Position numbers and translations under genes: made by a program. Below are positions 17,210 through 17,853 of a stretch of DNA of 17,853 nt, in pieces. The stretch spans positions 1 to 17,853 of the forward strand of contig JAOXYB010019493.1 of NCBI GenBank assembly GCA_028565635.1. The letters run 5' to 3'. Positions within the stretch are counted from its first letter, which is position 1. Every line of letters starts with the position of its first letter. This DNA comes from Phoronis ovalis (Eukaryota > Phoronida > Phoronidae). Under the pieces are notes generated by a model that was not told the origin of the DNA, did not search any database, and was given only the letters and a program-made list of their open reading frames with translations.

Positions 17210-17853
17210 CTACAACAGAATCACATTATGTTCAAGTAATAAATATACTTAAGAGAAATCTCATAATATCCATTATTCTCATGGGTGCAATATCTCCTTA
17301 AGCGAGTGAATTACTTTCATGAGTGTAAATTGTTTGAGCTACTGAACACACTACAACTTATGCATGCTGGCTTCTAAAGTTTTATGGATTTCATTTTGAC
17401 ACTTTTTTTGAATAACAGTAATATTACTATTTTGTAAGTTAAATAAATATATTCTCACATGACACAAATATAAATGGCTGTGCAGCTTTAAAAAATATAA
17501 CTTTTAGAAACAGAATTGATTTCGAAGAATTCTTAACAAATTATTGCTAAGTGATCAAAGCGTTGCCATAAGAAAACAAGAGGTCTGCAGGTGCAGACAG
17601 ATGCCCATCATATGATGTAGTTTCTGTAGTTGTAAACCCATCTTTGTATATATAAGAGTTGTAAGGTTGATAAAGGAGGGAAAATGTCAAATTTTTGGTT
17701 TGAAAGGAAAATAGGTGGTTTTGCTTTGTATCCCGAAATGGGCATAAACTATAGTAACATGCACTATTGGGAACAAACATGATAACCAGTTGGTCATGTT
17801 GGAAGTAATTGGGTCAAAATTACATCTGACTTGTAGTTTGACCTGTAATTACC
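17210..17853 (-). other. IQ gene upstream intron with possible repeat
   Basis: The expected preceding exon, ending in the IQ of the first motif, is not found, so the intron runs off the window. The segment 17722-17781 (minus strand starting CATGTTTGTTCCC) resembles 8501-8560, consistent with a dispersed repeat. A 77-codon minus-strand open frame (17547-17780) overlaps it and is unidentified. Confidence 0.5.

Noticed and set aside
17547-17780. 77-codon minus-strand open frame in the IQ-gene intron
   Set aside because: Overlaps a suspected dispersed repeat, is not IQ-like, and has no evident acceptor or donor.

Overview
This is an animal nuclear genomic window. It is AT-rich and has intron-split genes with GT-AG splice sites, AATAAA poly(A) signals and many small repeats. 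The repeat types, the intron sizes and an aprataxin that appears to lack its FHA domain would fit a lophotrochozoan such as a bivalve mollusc. That placement is inference; nothing in the window proves it.

Three genes can be supported. (1) At the left, on the minus strand, is the first coding exon of an aprataxin-like DNA-repair gene (1169-1363); the rest of that gene lies beyond the left edge. (2) The centre (3151-12295, plus strand) holds a complete 13-coding-exon gene for an RCC1-repeat plus BTB-domain protein of the RCBTB1/RCBTB2 family. The 13 exons join in frame to exactly 532 codons plus stop, and a poly(A) signal follows at 12270. (3) At the right, on the minus strand, are the last five exons (17209 down to 14214) of a gene for a protein with two IQ motifs, a degenerate EF-hand-like helical region and a charged coiled-coil tail, with a poly(A) signal at 14177-14172. 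I cannot name its family; its 5' end lies beyond the right edge.

The aprataxin and RCBTB genes are head to head across about 1.8 kb. That interval holds a composite E2F/CCAAT element near aprataxin, a long imperfect hairpin (about 2055-2195) and moderately GC-richer unassigned DNA. RCBTB and the IQ gene are tail to tail across about 1.9 kb with no gene I can support. The far left (400-1060) is repeat-rich intron sequence of aprataxin, with a degenerate ~30-bp AT-rich minisatellite and a C-rich segment with ~32-bp repeats.

The most unusual structures are these. A perfect 33-bp-armed foldback element with 9-bp target-site duplications has inserted from +14 of the first aprataxin intron, so the duplication copies part of the 5' splice site. 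A decayed second copy of the start of RCBTB exon 3 lies exactly 60 bp upstream of the real acceptor, carries its own acceptor-like site and leads to an in-frame stop. The genes are not obviously one pathway: aprataxin repairs abortive DNA ligation ends, RCBTB proteins are putative CUL3-type ubiquitin-ligase adaptors, and the IQ protein is probably a calmodulin-binding protein. I saw no evidence of a new multi-gene system.
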